Below are positions 26,112 to 34,079 of a stretch of 64,000 bases of DNA, piece by piece. The position numbers and the translations under genes were made by a program. Numbering within the stretch: the first letter of the stretch is position 1; the number at the start of each line of letters is the position of its first letter. Source of the DNA: Acidobacteriota bacterium (lineage in GTDB: Bacteria; Acidobacteriota; Terriglobia; Terriglobales; Acidobacteriaceae); assembly GCA_013288805.1 (NCBI GenBank), contig JABDBE010000002.1, forward strand, positions 1-64,000, written 5' to 3'. The notes below the pieces were generated by a model. The model was given only the letters and a program-made list of their open reading frames with translations. It made no database searches and was not told the origin of the DNA.

Positions 26112-28679
26112 ATGATTGGTAAAGTCCTGGGTCACTATCGGGTGGTCGAAAAGATAGGCTCGGGAGGGATGGGCGAAGTTTACCGTGCCAGCGATGAACG
26201 CCTGGGGCGGGACGTCGCCGTCAAGATACTCAAACCCTCTCTGGCCCATGATCAGGACCGCCTGCGCCGTTTTGAGCAGGAAGCCCGTGCCGCCGCTGCT
26301 CTGAGTCATCCCAATATCGTTGCCATTTATGACATCGGCATGCACGATGGTGCCCCTTACATCGTCTCCGAGCTGCTCGAAGGGCAGACCCTGCGCGAAC
26401 GCTTGCTCCATGGTCCAATCCCACGGCGTCAAGCGTTAGATTTTGCCCAGCAGATTGCGCAGAGTCTGGTGGCAGCCCACGAGAAGCGTATAGTCCACCG
26501 CGACCTCAAGCCGGAAAACCTGTTCCTTACCAGAGATGGTCGGATCAAAGTCCTCGATTTCGGAATCGCCAAGCTCCTGAGTTCCGCATTCGATTCCGAA
26601 GGCGACGAGGCCGTCTCGATCGCAAGTATGACCACGCAGACCAGATCAGGATCGATCCTGGGAACCGTGGCCTACATGTCGCCGGAGCAGTTGCGCAGCA
26701 AACCTGTGGATCATCGCAGCGACATATTCAGTTTTGGCGCAATTCTTTACGAGATGCTCATTGGCAAACGTGCCTTTGCCGGCGAGACCCAGGTCGACAC
26801 CATTACCGCGATCCTCAAAGAGGATCCGCCGGAGATGATTCGCGAAGGCCGGGACATTCCGACCGCGTTTGAACACGTGGTCCGGCATTGTTTAGAAAAG
26901 GAGCCGGAGAATCGCTTCCAATCGGCGCGTGATTTGGCATTCGCGCTCAGCACGTTGTCGGACGTTACTACCGGGACACACCTGCTTCCCTTCCGCTTGA
27001 GGTCGACGCGCCTTCGGACCTGGTTGCCCCGCATGGTAGGTGGGTTGGTGCTGGCTGCCCTCGCCCTTTATGTGGGAGTCAGGCTCCGAACCGTGCCAAA
27101 TCCCGAATTCCGCCGCGTGACGTTCGAGCGCGGTACAGTTTACTCCGCCCGCTTCACCCCCGACGGGCGCACCGTCGTCTATGGAGCTTCGTGGAATGGC
27201 GGTCCGCTACGGATTTATTCCACCATCCCCGATTCCTTGCAGGCGCGGCCGCTGGACCTGAACTCCGCCTATCTTCTGGGCATCTCGCGCAGCGGGGAAC
27301 TGGCTCTGACCTTGCGCGGAAGGCCGGGTTCGCGTCTTGACTTCGAAGGCGGAGTTCTGGCTGAGTCTCCGATGATCAACGGAATGCCGCGGGAGATTCT
27401 GCAGGATGTGACTTGGGCGGACTGGAGCCCCAGCGGAGAAGTTGCCGTGGTTCATCACGAGAATGGACGCGACAAGCTGGAGTTTCCTATTGGCAAAGCT
27501 CTTTACGAGACCAGCGGATCGATCAGCAACCTCCGGTTTTCTCCGGATGGAAGCCGGATCGCCTTCCTCGATCACCCCAAGCGATGGGATGACGGCGGTT
27601 CGGTTTGCGTCATCGACCTGGCCGGAAACAGAACCACACTTTCGTCTGGTTGGGGATGGGCATACGGTCTGGCTTGGGCTCCCAAGGGGAATGAAGTGTG
27701 GTTCAGTGCGGTGGAAAGTGGATCGAGTAACCGCTCTCTGTGGGCGGTAAGTTTGTCGGGGCGCCAGCGCAAAGTTCTCACCGTCCCCGGTGGCTTTACG
27801 GTGCAGGATATCGCTCCCGACGGGCGCATCCTGGCCACCATCGACAACGAGCGCCTGGCTATGGAGTGGAGCGGCAAAGACAAACAGGTGCGTGATCTTT
27901 CCTGGTACGACTGGAGCATCGCGAAGGATGTTTCGCCCGACGGCCAGTGGGTATTATTTGAAGAGGGATCGGAACCCGCCGGTCCGAAGGATGCTGTCGC
28001 CATTCGCAAGGTTGACGGCTCTCCTCCCATTCGTTTGGCCGACGGCACTGCGGACACGCTGTCGCCCGACGGTAAATGGGCGATCTCGTTCTCGCGAACC
28101 GGTCCAGCGCAGCTGACTTTGCTTCCTATCGGCCCCGGTCAAGCGCGCAATATCCCGTTGCCGAGCTTGGAGCGTTTGCAGAACGGCTCCCACTTCCTGC
28201 CTGATGGCAAACGAATCGTCTTCAATGGAAATGAACCCGGACGCCCGGGTCGCACGTATGTTGTCGATGTGGCTGGCGGCAAACCTGAGCCCGCCACTCC
28301 CGAAGGCATCTTTGCCACTCTGCCTTCGCCTGACGGCAAGCTCCTGGCGGGTGAGACTGCCAACTACAAACTGGACCTGTTCCCGCTCGACGGAGGAGCA
28401 GTGCATCACATACCCAACGTAGAGGCCGGCTACGTGCTCGCGCAGTGGTCGGCTGATAGCAAAGCCCTGTATGTCTTTCGCTCCGGAGAAGTGCCGCTGA
28501 CTATTCAGCGCCTCGATATTGCGACCGGCGAGATGAAACCGATTCGAGAACTGGTGCCGGCCGGCCTTGGCGGAGTGGTTTCGATCGCACCCGTGATCAC
28601 CGATGTGAATGCTTCCGAGTTCGCCTACAGTTACTACCAAACTTTATCGGTGCTGTACGTGATTTCGGGCTTGAACTAA
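26112..28679 (+). CDS. membrane Ser/Thr protein kinase with PD40 propeller sensor
   Basis: 855 residues. The kinase domain (about 8-270) is complete: glycine loop GSGGMGEV (16-23), Lys38, catalytic HRDLKPEN (Asp131), DFG (149-151) and an activation segment rich in Ser/Thr. A membrane span lies near 305-323 (MVGGLVLAALALYVGV). The rest is a WD40-like PD40 propeller with repeated SPDG/APDG turns (FSPDGSRIAF, SPDGQWVLF, SPDGKLLAG). This architecture is typical of acidobacterial receptor kinases, with the propeller outside. The ligand is unknown. No strong Shine-Dalgarno is seen before the ATG. It is followed by a vapC remnant on the other strand. Confidence 0.93.
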   Translation: MIGKVLGHYRVVEKIGSGGMGEVYRASDERLGRDVAVKILKPSLAHDQDRLRRFEQEARAAAALSHPNIVAIYDIGMHDGAPYIVSELLEGQTLRERLLHGPIPRRQALDFAQQIAQSLVAAHEKRIVHRDLKPENLFLTRDGRIKVLDFGIAKLLSSAFDSEGDEAVSIASMTTQTRSGSILGTVAYMSPEQLRSKPVDHRSDIFSFGAILYEMLIGKRAFAGETQVDTITAILKEDPPEMIREGRDIPTAFEHVVRHCLEKEPENRFQSARDLAFALSTLSDVTTGTHLLPFRLRSTRLRTWLPRMVGGLVLAALALYVGVRLRTVPNPEFRRVTFERGTVYSARFTPDGRTVVYGASWNGGPLRIYSTIPDSLQARPLDLNSAYLLGISRSGELALTLRGRPGSRLDFEGGVLAESPMINGMPREILQDVTWADWSPSGEVAVVHHENGRDKLEFPIGKALYETSGSISNLRFSPDGSRIAFLDHPKRWDDGGSVCVIDLAGNRTTLSSGWGWAYGLAWAPKGNEVWFSAVESGSSNRSLWAVSLSGRQRKVLTVPGGFTVQDIAPDGRILATIDNERLAMEWSGKDKQVRDLSWYDWSIAKDVSPDGQWVLFEEGSEPAGPKDAVAIRKVDGSPPIRLADGTADTLSPDGKWAISFSRTGPAQLTLLPIGPGQARNIPLPSLERLQNGSHFLPDGKRIVFNGNEPGRPGRTYVVDVAGGKPEPATPEGIFATLPSPDGKLLAGETANYKLDLFPLDGGAVHHIPNVEAGYVLAQWSADSKALYVFRSGEVPLTIQRLDIATGEMKPIRELVPAGLGGVVSIAPVITDVNASEFAYSYYQTLSVLYVISGLN

Positions 28680-28683
28680 TGTG

Positions 28684-28708
28684 GCCGCGAGCGTCGTCGC
28701 TCGTGCGA
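28684..28708. repeat. REP-like GC-rich palindrome behind the kinase gene
   Basis: CGAGCG and CGCTCG face each other across a 4-base loop (TCGT), just downstream of the kinase stop codon. No T-run follows, so it is more like a repetitive palindrome than a classical terminator. Confidence 0.3.
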
Positions 28709-28726
28709 GTCCAGAAGATCGCCGGC

Positions 28727-28975
28727 TTACTTGGTCCAGTCCTCGACCTTCAGTCGCTTGATTCGCCGGAAGACAGGATCGTGGGTCACCAGGACAAGTT
28801 GGGCGGAGAGCGCGTGAGCAGCGATCATCAGGTCCAAGTTGCCCATGGGCTTCCCAGTTCGTTCGAGTTCCGTTCGAACTTGCGCGTATTGCTGGGCGGC
28901 GTCTGAATCCCAAGCGAGAACCTCGACCCGCAATTAGAATTCCCCGACGGCGGTCTTCAGCGCCCGCGCCACACT
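28727..28975 (-). pseudogene. vapC (PIN-domain toxin) remnant
   Basis: The last 68 codons read as the C-terminal half of a VapC toxin: the LAWDSDAAQQYAQVR helix, then GNLDLMIAAHA with the third acidic residue, then VLVTHDPVF and the terminal VEDWT. Going upstream in the same frame there is a TAA, then about 13 more codons (ARALKTAVGEF) that fit the preceding helix of the family. The N-terminal DTN motif and first strand are absent, and the stop of rmuC lies immediately upstream. No VapB partner is present. A dead toxin gene interrupted by a nonsense codon and a 5' truncation is the simplest reading. Confidence 0.6.
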
Positions 28976-28981
28976 ATCAGG

Positions 28982-30343
28982 CTAGGCGCTGGCTTTGTCG
29001 GTCAAGGGGAGCATGGGTTCGTCGGTCTCTTGGATGGTTCGGCTGGCAGTGGCGGCATCCAGATCCAGCTGCTCCTGGCCGCTGAGCACGGTCACGCGGC
29101 CGCGGTACGTCTTCAAATGCGTTTGGGCCTTGTCGAAAGCTTCTTGAGCTTTGCTCAAACTCTTGCCGACGTTCTCAAACTGGCTCTGGAAATAGTCGAA
29201 CGACTTCTGCGCTTTCGACAATTCCAAACGGCTCTTCTCGAAGCGGCTGGCGACTTCATACCACTTGTGCACCAGCGCGATCGTCTGCAAAGTCATCAGC
29301 AAACTATTAGGCGAGACTGGAAAGACGTGCTGCAGGTTCAGCCAGTCGGCGAGCTCGCGATTGCGAATCACTTCCATGTAGAGCGTCTCGCTGGGCAAGT
29401 ACATCAGAGCGATATCCGTGGTGCCGTTTTCCGGCTGGATATAGGCCTTGATGCGTTTCGCTTCCGTCTTCATCACGCGCACCAGCGCGACTCGGGCTTC
29501 TTCGATCTCGGCTTCGACGTTGCTTTCAAATAAAGCCAGCACAGCTTCACGCGGGAATTTCGCGTCAATCGGTAAGCGTCGGTCAGGGAATTGGATGATG
29601 GCGTCGGCCCGTCCGCCGCCCTCGGGAAGTTGCGCCTGCATTTCAAACATGTGAACTGGAAGAAAATCAGAAAGCAGGCGCTCCAGGCTGGCTTCCCCAA
29701 ATTTGCCACGCAGGTGAGGCAGCTTGAGCAGATTGTTCAAATCGTTAATCGAGTGGCCGAGAGCTCCAACTTCACGGAGCTGTTCTTCCGCCGCTTTCAA
29801 GTGCTGCTGCACTTTCTCGAACTGGGCGAATCCTTCTTTAATGTTCTGATCAAGTTTCTGCTGAACCTGGTCGGTGATGTCGAGCAAGCGAGCATCCACG
29901 CGGTCGCGAATCGAATCCAGACTCTGCGCCGTTTTCTGATTGAGACCGTCGAACTCGGATTTCAGCTGCGCCGTGGTAAGCGCGAGAGACGAAGTCAACT
30001 CGGTACGAGCCTGCGCCAATCCTTCGGACTGCTCTTGGCGACCAGCTTTCATCTGGTCTTCCACGGCGGAACGAATGGCCGAGAAGCCATCGCCCAGCCG
30101 GTCAGCTACTTGTAGTCCAATGGCCCCTTTAGTATGTTCAAGGCGCATGGCGGTGTCAGCCGTAGCCGAGGCAAACTGCGCCGAGAGGTTTTGGCGCGCG
30201 GCTTCGGCCTGACTCGCAAGCTCTTTTAATGCTTCGAGTTGCGAGGAAGTGCCAAACCTTCGCTGAAATAGCGAAACGGCCAGTATCAAAAGGACTACTT
30301 CCAAAACGAGAACCAGACCAAGCAGGAACGCGAATAAAGTCAA
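28982..30343 (-). CDS. rmuC: RmuC family DNA recombination protein
   Basis: 453 residues from a TTG at 30343. An N-terminal membrane span (residues 2-27) leads into a long coiled coil (about 35-185: repeated Gln/Ala/Glu heptads). The RmuC nuclease-like domain follows (about 195-400) with LKLPHLRGKFGEASLERLL, DAIIQFPDRRLPIDAKFPRE and the late ALMYLPSETLYMEV strand. RmuC limits inverted-repeat-driven rearrangement in E. coli and is predicted to be a restriction-fold nuclease. The fold's Asp/Lys residues (PIDAKFP) are kept. Single gene, divergent from the CAP protein. Confidence 0.92.
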   Translation of the reverse strand: MTLFAFLLGLVLVLEVVLLILAVSLFQRRFGTSSQLEALKELASQAEAARQNLSAQFASATADTAMRLEHTKGAIGLQVADRLGDGFSAIRSAVEDQMKAGRQEQSEGLAQARTELTSSLALTTAQLKSEFDGLNQKTAQSLDSIRDRVDARLLDITDQVQQKLDQNIKEGFAQFEKVQQHLKAAEEQLREVGALGHSINDLNNLLKLPHLRGKFGEASLERLLSDFLPVHMFEMQAQLPEGGGRADAIIQFPDRRLPIDAKFPREAVLALFESNVEAEIEEARVALVRVMKTEAKRIKAYIQPENGTTDIALMYLPSETLYMEVIRNRELADWLNLQHVFPVSPNSLLMTLQTIALVHKWYEVASRFEKSRLELSKAQKSFDYFQSQFENVGKSLSKAQEAFDKAQTHLKTYRGRVTVLSGQEQLDLDAATASRTIQETDEPMLPLTDKASA

Positions 30344-30469
30344 TGCGAAACTGTCTCCCTTGTAATCGTGCCTCAGCCGATTCTAGAGCGTATGGTCGTA
30401 GAAACAAAGCAGCAAAGTTGGTCCCCCAAACGCGATCCTCCCGGGTCCTGAACGTGGGTAAGGGAAAAC

Positions 30470-31327
30470 ATGTTTCGGGTCCCAACAGCTTGGCTGGCGA
30501 TGTTTTTGATCGGCGGAGCGGCTCCGGTAAAGGATCCGAAATCGCCGCCCGCAAACGTGTTGAATGTGGCCTCGGCGCAGCAGCCCTCCCCCAATGATCG
30601 ATCGCCCTATGACGCCGAGGCCGAGCGCGCACTCTTCGACATGGCAAACCAGGCGCGGGCGCAAGCCGGAGTCGCACCCCTGCAACGGGACGAGGGTTTG
30701 ACCCAAGCCGCGCGAGCGCATACTGCTGCGATGGCCGCCCAGCAGGAGCTTTCGCATCAGTTTGCTGGCGAGCCCTCCCTGCAACAGCGGCTGGCCGCCA
30801 ACTCTTCGCTGCATCTGGATAAAGCTGGAGAGAATGTTTCCGTTGCGAGCAGCGTGGAGCAGTCGCATCAAGGCTTGATGCACTCGCCGCCGCATCGTGA
30901 GAACCTGCTGAATCCCGGTTACAACGTGGCCGGATTCGGCGTGGTCCGAGCCGGTTCCTCGCTATACGTCGCGCAGGATTTCGCCCACAGCCTTCCGGCC
31001 TATTCGCCTCGGCAGGCCGGGGGCCTGGTAAGCGGAAGCATCGCTCACTTACGGCGGGATGAGAACTTACCTCCGTTGCTGTGGGTGGATAGCGACGCCG
31101 CCGAGAATGCCGCCTGCTCCATGGCGCGCACGGATTCGCTGAAGACCGTGTCCGCTCACGGATCCTACGTGGTTCGTTACACCACCGAGCAACCGGAGAC
31201 CCTGCCAGACGCGGCAGCCAAGGCCATCGAAAACCGCGCAGTCCGTACGTTCTCGGTTGGAACCTGCTACGCGCGCACTAGCAGCTATCCGAATGGCGTG
31301 TATTGGGTGACGTTGGTCCTGCAGTGA
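30470..31327 (+). CDS. secreted CAP-domain (SCP/PR-1-like) protein
   Basis: 285 residues with a short signal peptide (about 1-20, WLAMFLIGGAAPV). The CAP domain covers about 45-170: LFDMANQARAQAGVAPLQ, the first His in ARAHTAAMA, then LSHQFAGEPSL, AGENVS and the closing HSPPHRENLLNP followed by VGFGV-type strand NVAGFGVVRAG. Both histidines and the Glu of the CAP cavity appear present. The C-terminal 110 residues form a separate domain that ends CYARTSSYPNGVYWVTLV. The role is unknown; relatives bind sterols, peptides or cell wall. The ATG follows AAGGGAAA. Confidence 0.85.
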   Translation: MFRVPTAWLAMFLIGGAAPVKDPKSPPANVLNVASAQQPSPNDRSPYDAEAERALFDMANQARAQAGVAPLQRDEGLTQAARAHTAAMAAQQELSHQFAGEPSLQQRLAANSSLHLDKAGENVSVASSVEQSHQGLMHSPPHRENLLNPGYNVAGFGVVRAGSSLYVAQDFAHSLPAYSPRQAGGLVSGSIAHLRRDENLPPLLWVDSDAAENAACSMARTDSLKTVSAHGSYVVRYTTEQPETLPDAAAKAIENRAVRTFSVGTCYARTSSYPNGVYWVTLVLQ

Positions 31328-31389
31328 CGATCCGCCAGCCGCCGCTTTCCCTGTGCTAACCTGCAATTCTGGAAGTGTTCCCGCCTCCC

Positions 31390-32334
31390 ATGAACGCACT
31401 CCCCGAGACTCGCATCGGCACGGCCGGTTGGAGCTATAAAGACTGGGATGGCGTCTTTTATCCTCCGGGCATGCAGCGCGGAAAGCGGCATGCGCTGGAA
31501 TTTCTGGCCCAGTGCTTCGATGTAGTCGAGATCAACACATCTTTTTACGGACACATCAAGCCGGAACTGGCCAAGCTTTGGGTGCGCAAGGTCGCGGTCA
31601 ATCCAAAGTTTATGTTCACGGCGAAACTACACCGCTCGTTTACGCATTCTCCCATTGCGGTGATGGAGCCTACATCGGCCGCGACCATCAAGCCCAACGA
31701 TGAGGATGAAAGGCTGGCGCGCGAGGGTCTCGATGCGCTGGCTTCGACCGGAAAACTGGGCGCGCTGCTCATTCAATTTCCAGTCTCGTTCAAGAACACA
31801 TCGTTGAACCGCGAATATCTGGAGCAGTTGTTGCGGCAGTTCATCGAGTTTCCCCGCGTAGTCGAAGTGCGACATGAGAGCTGGAACAATCCCGAAACGA
31901 TCAGCTATTTCACGGAGAGAAATGTCGCCTTCTGCAACATCGACCAGCCGCTGATTGGGCGCTCGCTCGAAGCCACGGAACATGTGACTTCACCGGTTGG
32001 ATACGTGCGGCTGCACGGCCGGAACTACGATCAATGGTTTGAAGCCGAGAAAGGCGCGGATCGCTACAACTATCTGTACAGCGAAGCAGAATTAACGGGA
32101 TGGAAAGAGAAAATCGAGCGCATCGCGCAGAAAGCCGAAGTCACCTACGTAGTCGCGAATAATCATTTCGAAGGGAAGGCCGGAGTCAACGCCCTGCAGT
32201 TAAAACACATGCTGAGCGGGCAGCGCGTGAAAGCGACCGAGACGCTATTGCAGCATTATCCCGCGCTGAAGAGTATTGCCGATCCGATTGCAGATGATGA
32301 CGACGGATTGCCTCTGCTATCGATGTCATCATAA
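31390..32334 (+). CDS. DUF72 family protein (YecE-like)
   Basis: 314 residues from the ATG at 31390; a GTG five codons earlier is possible. The N-terminus RIGTAGWSYKDWDGVFYPPG is the DUF72 hallmark, followed by VEINTSFYGH, AKLHRSFTH, LLIQFPVSF, VEVRHESW and YVRLHGRN, in the usual TIM-barrel order. The family resembles endonuclease IV in fold but lacks a proven activity. Likely cytoplasmic. It ends about 160 bases before the tRNA gene; a hairpin (GGGTTCC/GGAACCC, 32346-32369) lies behind it without a T-run. Confidence 0.9.
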   Translation: MNALPETRIGTAGWSYKDWDGVFYPPGMQRGKRHALEFLAQCFDVVEINTSFYGHIKPELAKLWVRKVAVNPKFMFTAKLHRSFTHSPIAVMEPTSAATIKPNDEDERLAREGLDALASTGKLGALLIQFPVSFKNTSLNREYLEQLLRQFIEFPRVVEVRHESWNNPETISYFTERNVAFCNIDQPLIGRSLEATEHVTSPVGYVRLHGRNYDQWFEAEKGADRYNYLYSEAELTGWKEKIERIAQKAEVTYVVANNHFEGKAGVNALQLKHMLSGQRVKATETLLQHYPALKSIADPIADDDDGLPLLSMSS

Positions 32335-32498
32335 GGTTTCGTGATGGGTTCCTTCCCGTTTTGGAACCCGTTCGGCAAAGACTGGTCATCCGTCACAACC
32401 GTTGAACCCCGAATTCTGCAAGGATCGTATGGGATCTGTGGTGGGTTCGGCGCATGAAGGTGCGAGCGCACTTTATTCCGACCGGCGAAACAGCTAGC

Positions 32499-32573
32499 GG
32501 CCCCCTAGCTCAGCCGGATAGAGCGCTTAGGTTCGCACCTTAGAGGTCGTGAGTTCGAATCTCACCGGGGCCA
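32499..32573 (+). tRNA. irregular tRNA gene, isotype uncertain (Arg-like body; anticodon CGC or UCG)
   Basis: GGCCCCC opens the acceptor stem and CGGGGCC A closes it (C7-C66 is mismatched). The D arm is GCTC-AGCCGGATA-GAGC and the T arm is perfect (GTGAG-TTCGAAT-CTCAC). The region between the D arm and the variable loop has one base more than normal. Read with loop TTCGCAC the anticodon is CGC (Ala) and the stem has two wobble pairs; read with loop GTTCGCA it is UCG (Arg) but the stem does not pair. A at position 20 fits Arg. CCA is not encoded. The gene may be functional or degenerate. Confidence 0.65.
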
Positions 32574-32665
32574 CCCTACCGCTCAGTTACGAAAGTACAT
32601 TCGAGCTTGACATCAAGTCGAGCGAGAGCGAGACTTTAACTTGTAAGGTGCGAACCTAAGCGCTC
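32521..32665. repeat. 22-bp perfect inverted repeat, one arm inside the tRNA
   Basis: Positions 32521-32542 (start GAGCGCTTAGG, covering the D-stem 3' side and most of the anticodon arm) are matched by their exact reverse complement at 32644-32665. The match is exactly 22 bp and stops on both sides. The arms are 101 bases apart. Confidence 0.85.
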
Positions 32666-32682
32666 AGCTTAGGAAGGTTTTC

Positions 32683-32711
32683 AAAGGCGGCCGCGAAGCC
32701 GCCTTTATTTA
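32683..32711 (+). terminator. rho-independent terminator behind the tRNA locus
   Basis: AAAGGCGGC at 32683-32691 pairs with GCCGCCTTT at 32698-32706, followed by ATTTATT. It likely ends the tRNA transcript, so the inverted copy at 32644-32665 would be inside that transcript. Confidence 0.7.
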
Positions 32712-32741
32712 TTGGCAACCTCTCTGTCAGTAAACTCTTCG

Positions 32742-33980
32742 TTATCGCGCCGCCACTTCTTCCCTGGCAGCGTAGTGGCTCTCCACGTATTCATCCATGA
32801 TCTTGATGAACTCGGCCACGATGTGGTCGCCCTTTAGCGTGGTGAACAGGCGGCCGTCGACGTAGACTGGGGCCTTTGGTTCTTCGAAGGTGCCGGGCAG
32901 GGAAATGCCCAGGCTGGCGTGTTTGGATTCGCCGGGGCCGTTGACCACGCAGCCCATGACTGCGACTTTCATTTCTTCGACGCCAGTGTAACGATCTTTC
33001 CACGTCGGCATTTGCTCGCGCAGGTAGGATTGAATCTGCTGCGCCATTTCCTGGAAGAAGGTGCTGGTCGTGCGGCCGCATCCGGGGCAAGCGGTGACCT
33101 GCGGAGTGAAGCTGCGGATTCCGAGCGATTGCAGAATCTGCTGGGCTACGCGGACTTCTTCGGTGCGATCGCCGCCGGGCGCGGGCGTGAGCGAAACGCG
33201 GATGGTATCGCCGATGCCTTCCTGCAGCAGCACTCCGAGAGCGGCGCTGGATGCGACTACACCCTTTGCCCCCATGCCCGCTTCGGTCAGTCCAAGGTGC
33301 AGCGGATAATTGCAACGCGCGGCCAGCGCGCGATAAACATCGATCAAGTCCTGCACGCCGCTGACTTTCGCACTAAGAATGATTTGGTCGGCGCGCAAGC
33401 CGTGCTTCTCAGCAAGTGCGGCAGAATTCAGTGCGCTCACGACCATGGCTTCCATCGTGACTTCGCGGGCGTCTTTCGGGTCGGAGAGGCGCGAGTTCTC
33501 GTCCATCATACGAGTGAGCAGAGCCTGATCGAGCGAGCCCCAGTTCACGCCGATGCGGACCGGCTTTTGATTCTCGACCGCGACTTCAATCATAGTGCGA
33601 AAGTTGGAATCGTCTTTCCGTCCGATGCCAACGTTGCCGGGGTTAATTCGATACTTGGCCAGCGCGCGGGCGCACTCGGGATATTTCTTGAGCAGTTGAT
33701 GTCCGTTGTAATGGAAATCGCCAACGATGGGGACGTTGATGCCTTGCTTGTCGAGTTGCTCGACGATGGGCGCGACCGCGGCCGCGGCGTCTTCGTTATT
33801 CACGGTGACGCGAACCAATTCGGAGCCCGCACGAGCTAGCGCCGCGACCTGCTGGGCGGTCGAGGGAATGTCTGCGGTATCCGTGTTCGTCATAGACTGC
33901 ACCACAACCGGTGCATCGCTGCCCACGCGAACCCCATTGATCGAACAAGTGACGGTTTTTCTGCGTTGAATATTAGCCAT
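32742..33980 (-). CDS. ispG: 4-hydroxy-3-methylbut-2-enyl-diphosphate synthase
   Basis: 412 residues. It catalyses the sixth step of the MEP pathway, reducing MEcPP to HMBPP with a [4Fe-4S] cluster. The TIM-barrel part begins [15 protein letters not shown] and includes [11 protein letters not shown] and INPGNVG. Cluster ligands are visible as [13 protein letters not shown] (Cys298, Cys301) and CVVNGPGE (Cys344, Glu351), all intact. It is the compact bacterial two-domain form without the plant-type insert. Last gene of the uppS-cdsA-dxr-rseP cluster on the minus strand, about 100 bases after rseP, with a GC-rich hairpin in that gap. Confidence 0.97.
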   Translation of the reverse strand: MANIQRRKTVTCSINGVRVGSDAPVVVQSMTNTDTADIPSTAQQVAALARAGSELVRVTVNNEDAAAAVAPIVEQLDKQGINVPIVGDFHYNGHQLLKKYPECARALAKYRINPGNVGIGRKDDSNFRTMIEVAVENQKPVRIGVNWGSLDQALLTRMMDENSRLSDPKDAREVTMEAMVVSALNSAALAEKHGLRADQIILSAKVSGVQDLIDVYRALAARCNYPLHLGLTEAGMGAKGVVASSAALGVLLQEGIGDTIRVSLTPAPGGDRTEEVRVAQQILQSLGIRSFTPQVTACPGCGRTTSTFFQEMAQQIQSYLREQMPTWKDRYTGVEEMKVAVMGCVVNGPGESKHASLGISLPGTFEEPKAPVYVDGRLFTTLKGDHIVAEFIKIMDEYVESHYAAREEVAAR

Positions 33981-34036
33981 GCGGAAGTTCTATTTTAACA
34001 CGTGAAGGAAGCGGGACAGGTGTCTTCGCCGGTCCA

Positions 34037-34056
34037 GCCGGGCGGCGACGCCCGGC
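34037..34056. repeat. GC-rich hairpin between rseP and ispG
   Basis: GCCGGGCG and CGCCCGGC pair perfectly across a GCGA loop. It lies in the 99-base gap behind rseP and could be a REP-like element, an mRNA processing site or a weak attenuator. There is no T-run. Confidence 0.4.
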
Positions 34057-34079
34057 CTCAAGGTTCCATGAATTGGAGC

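Noticed and set aside
32919-33839. 306-residue plus-strand frame
   Set aside because: Antisense to ispG, whose iron-sulfur motifs are unambiguous.
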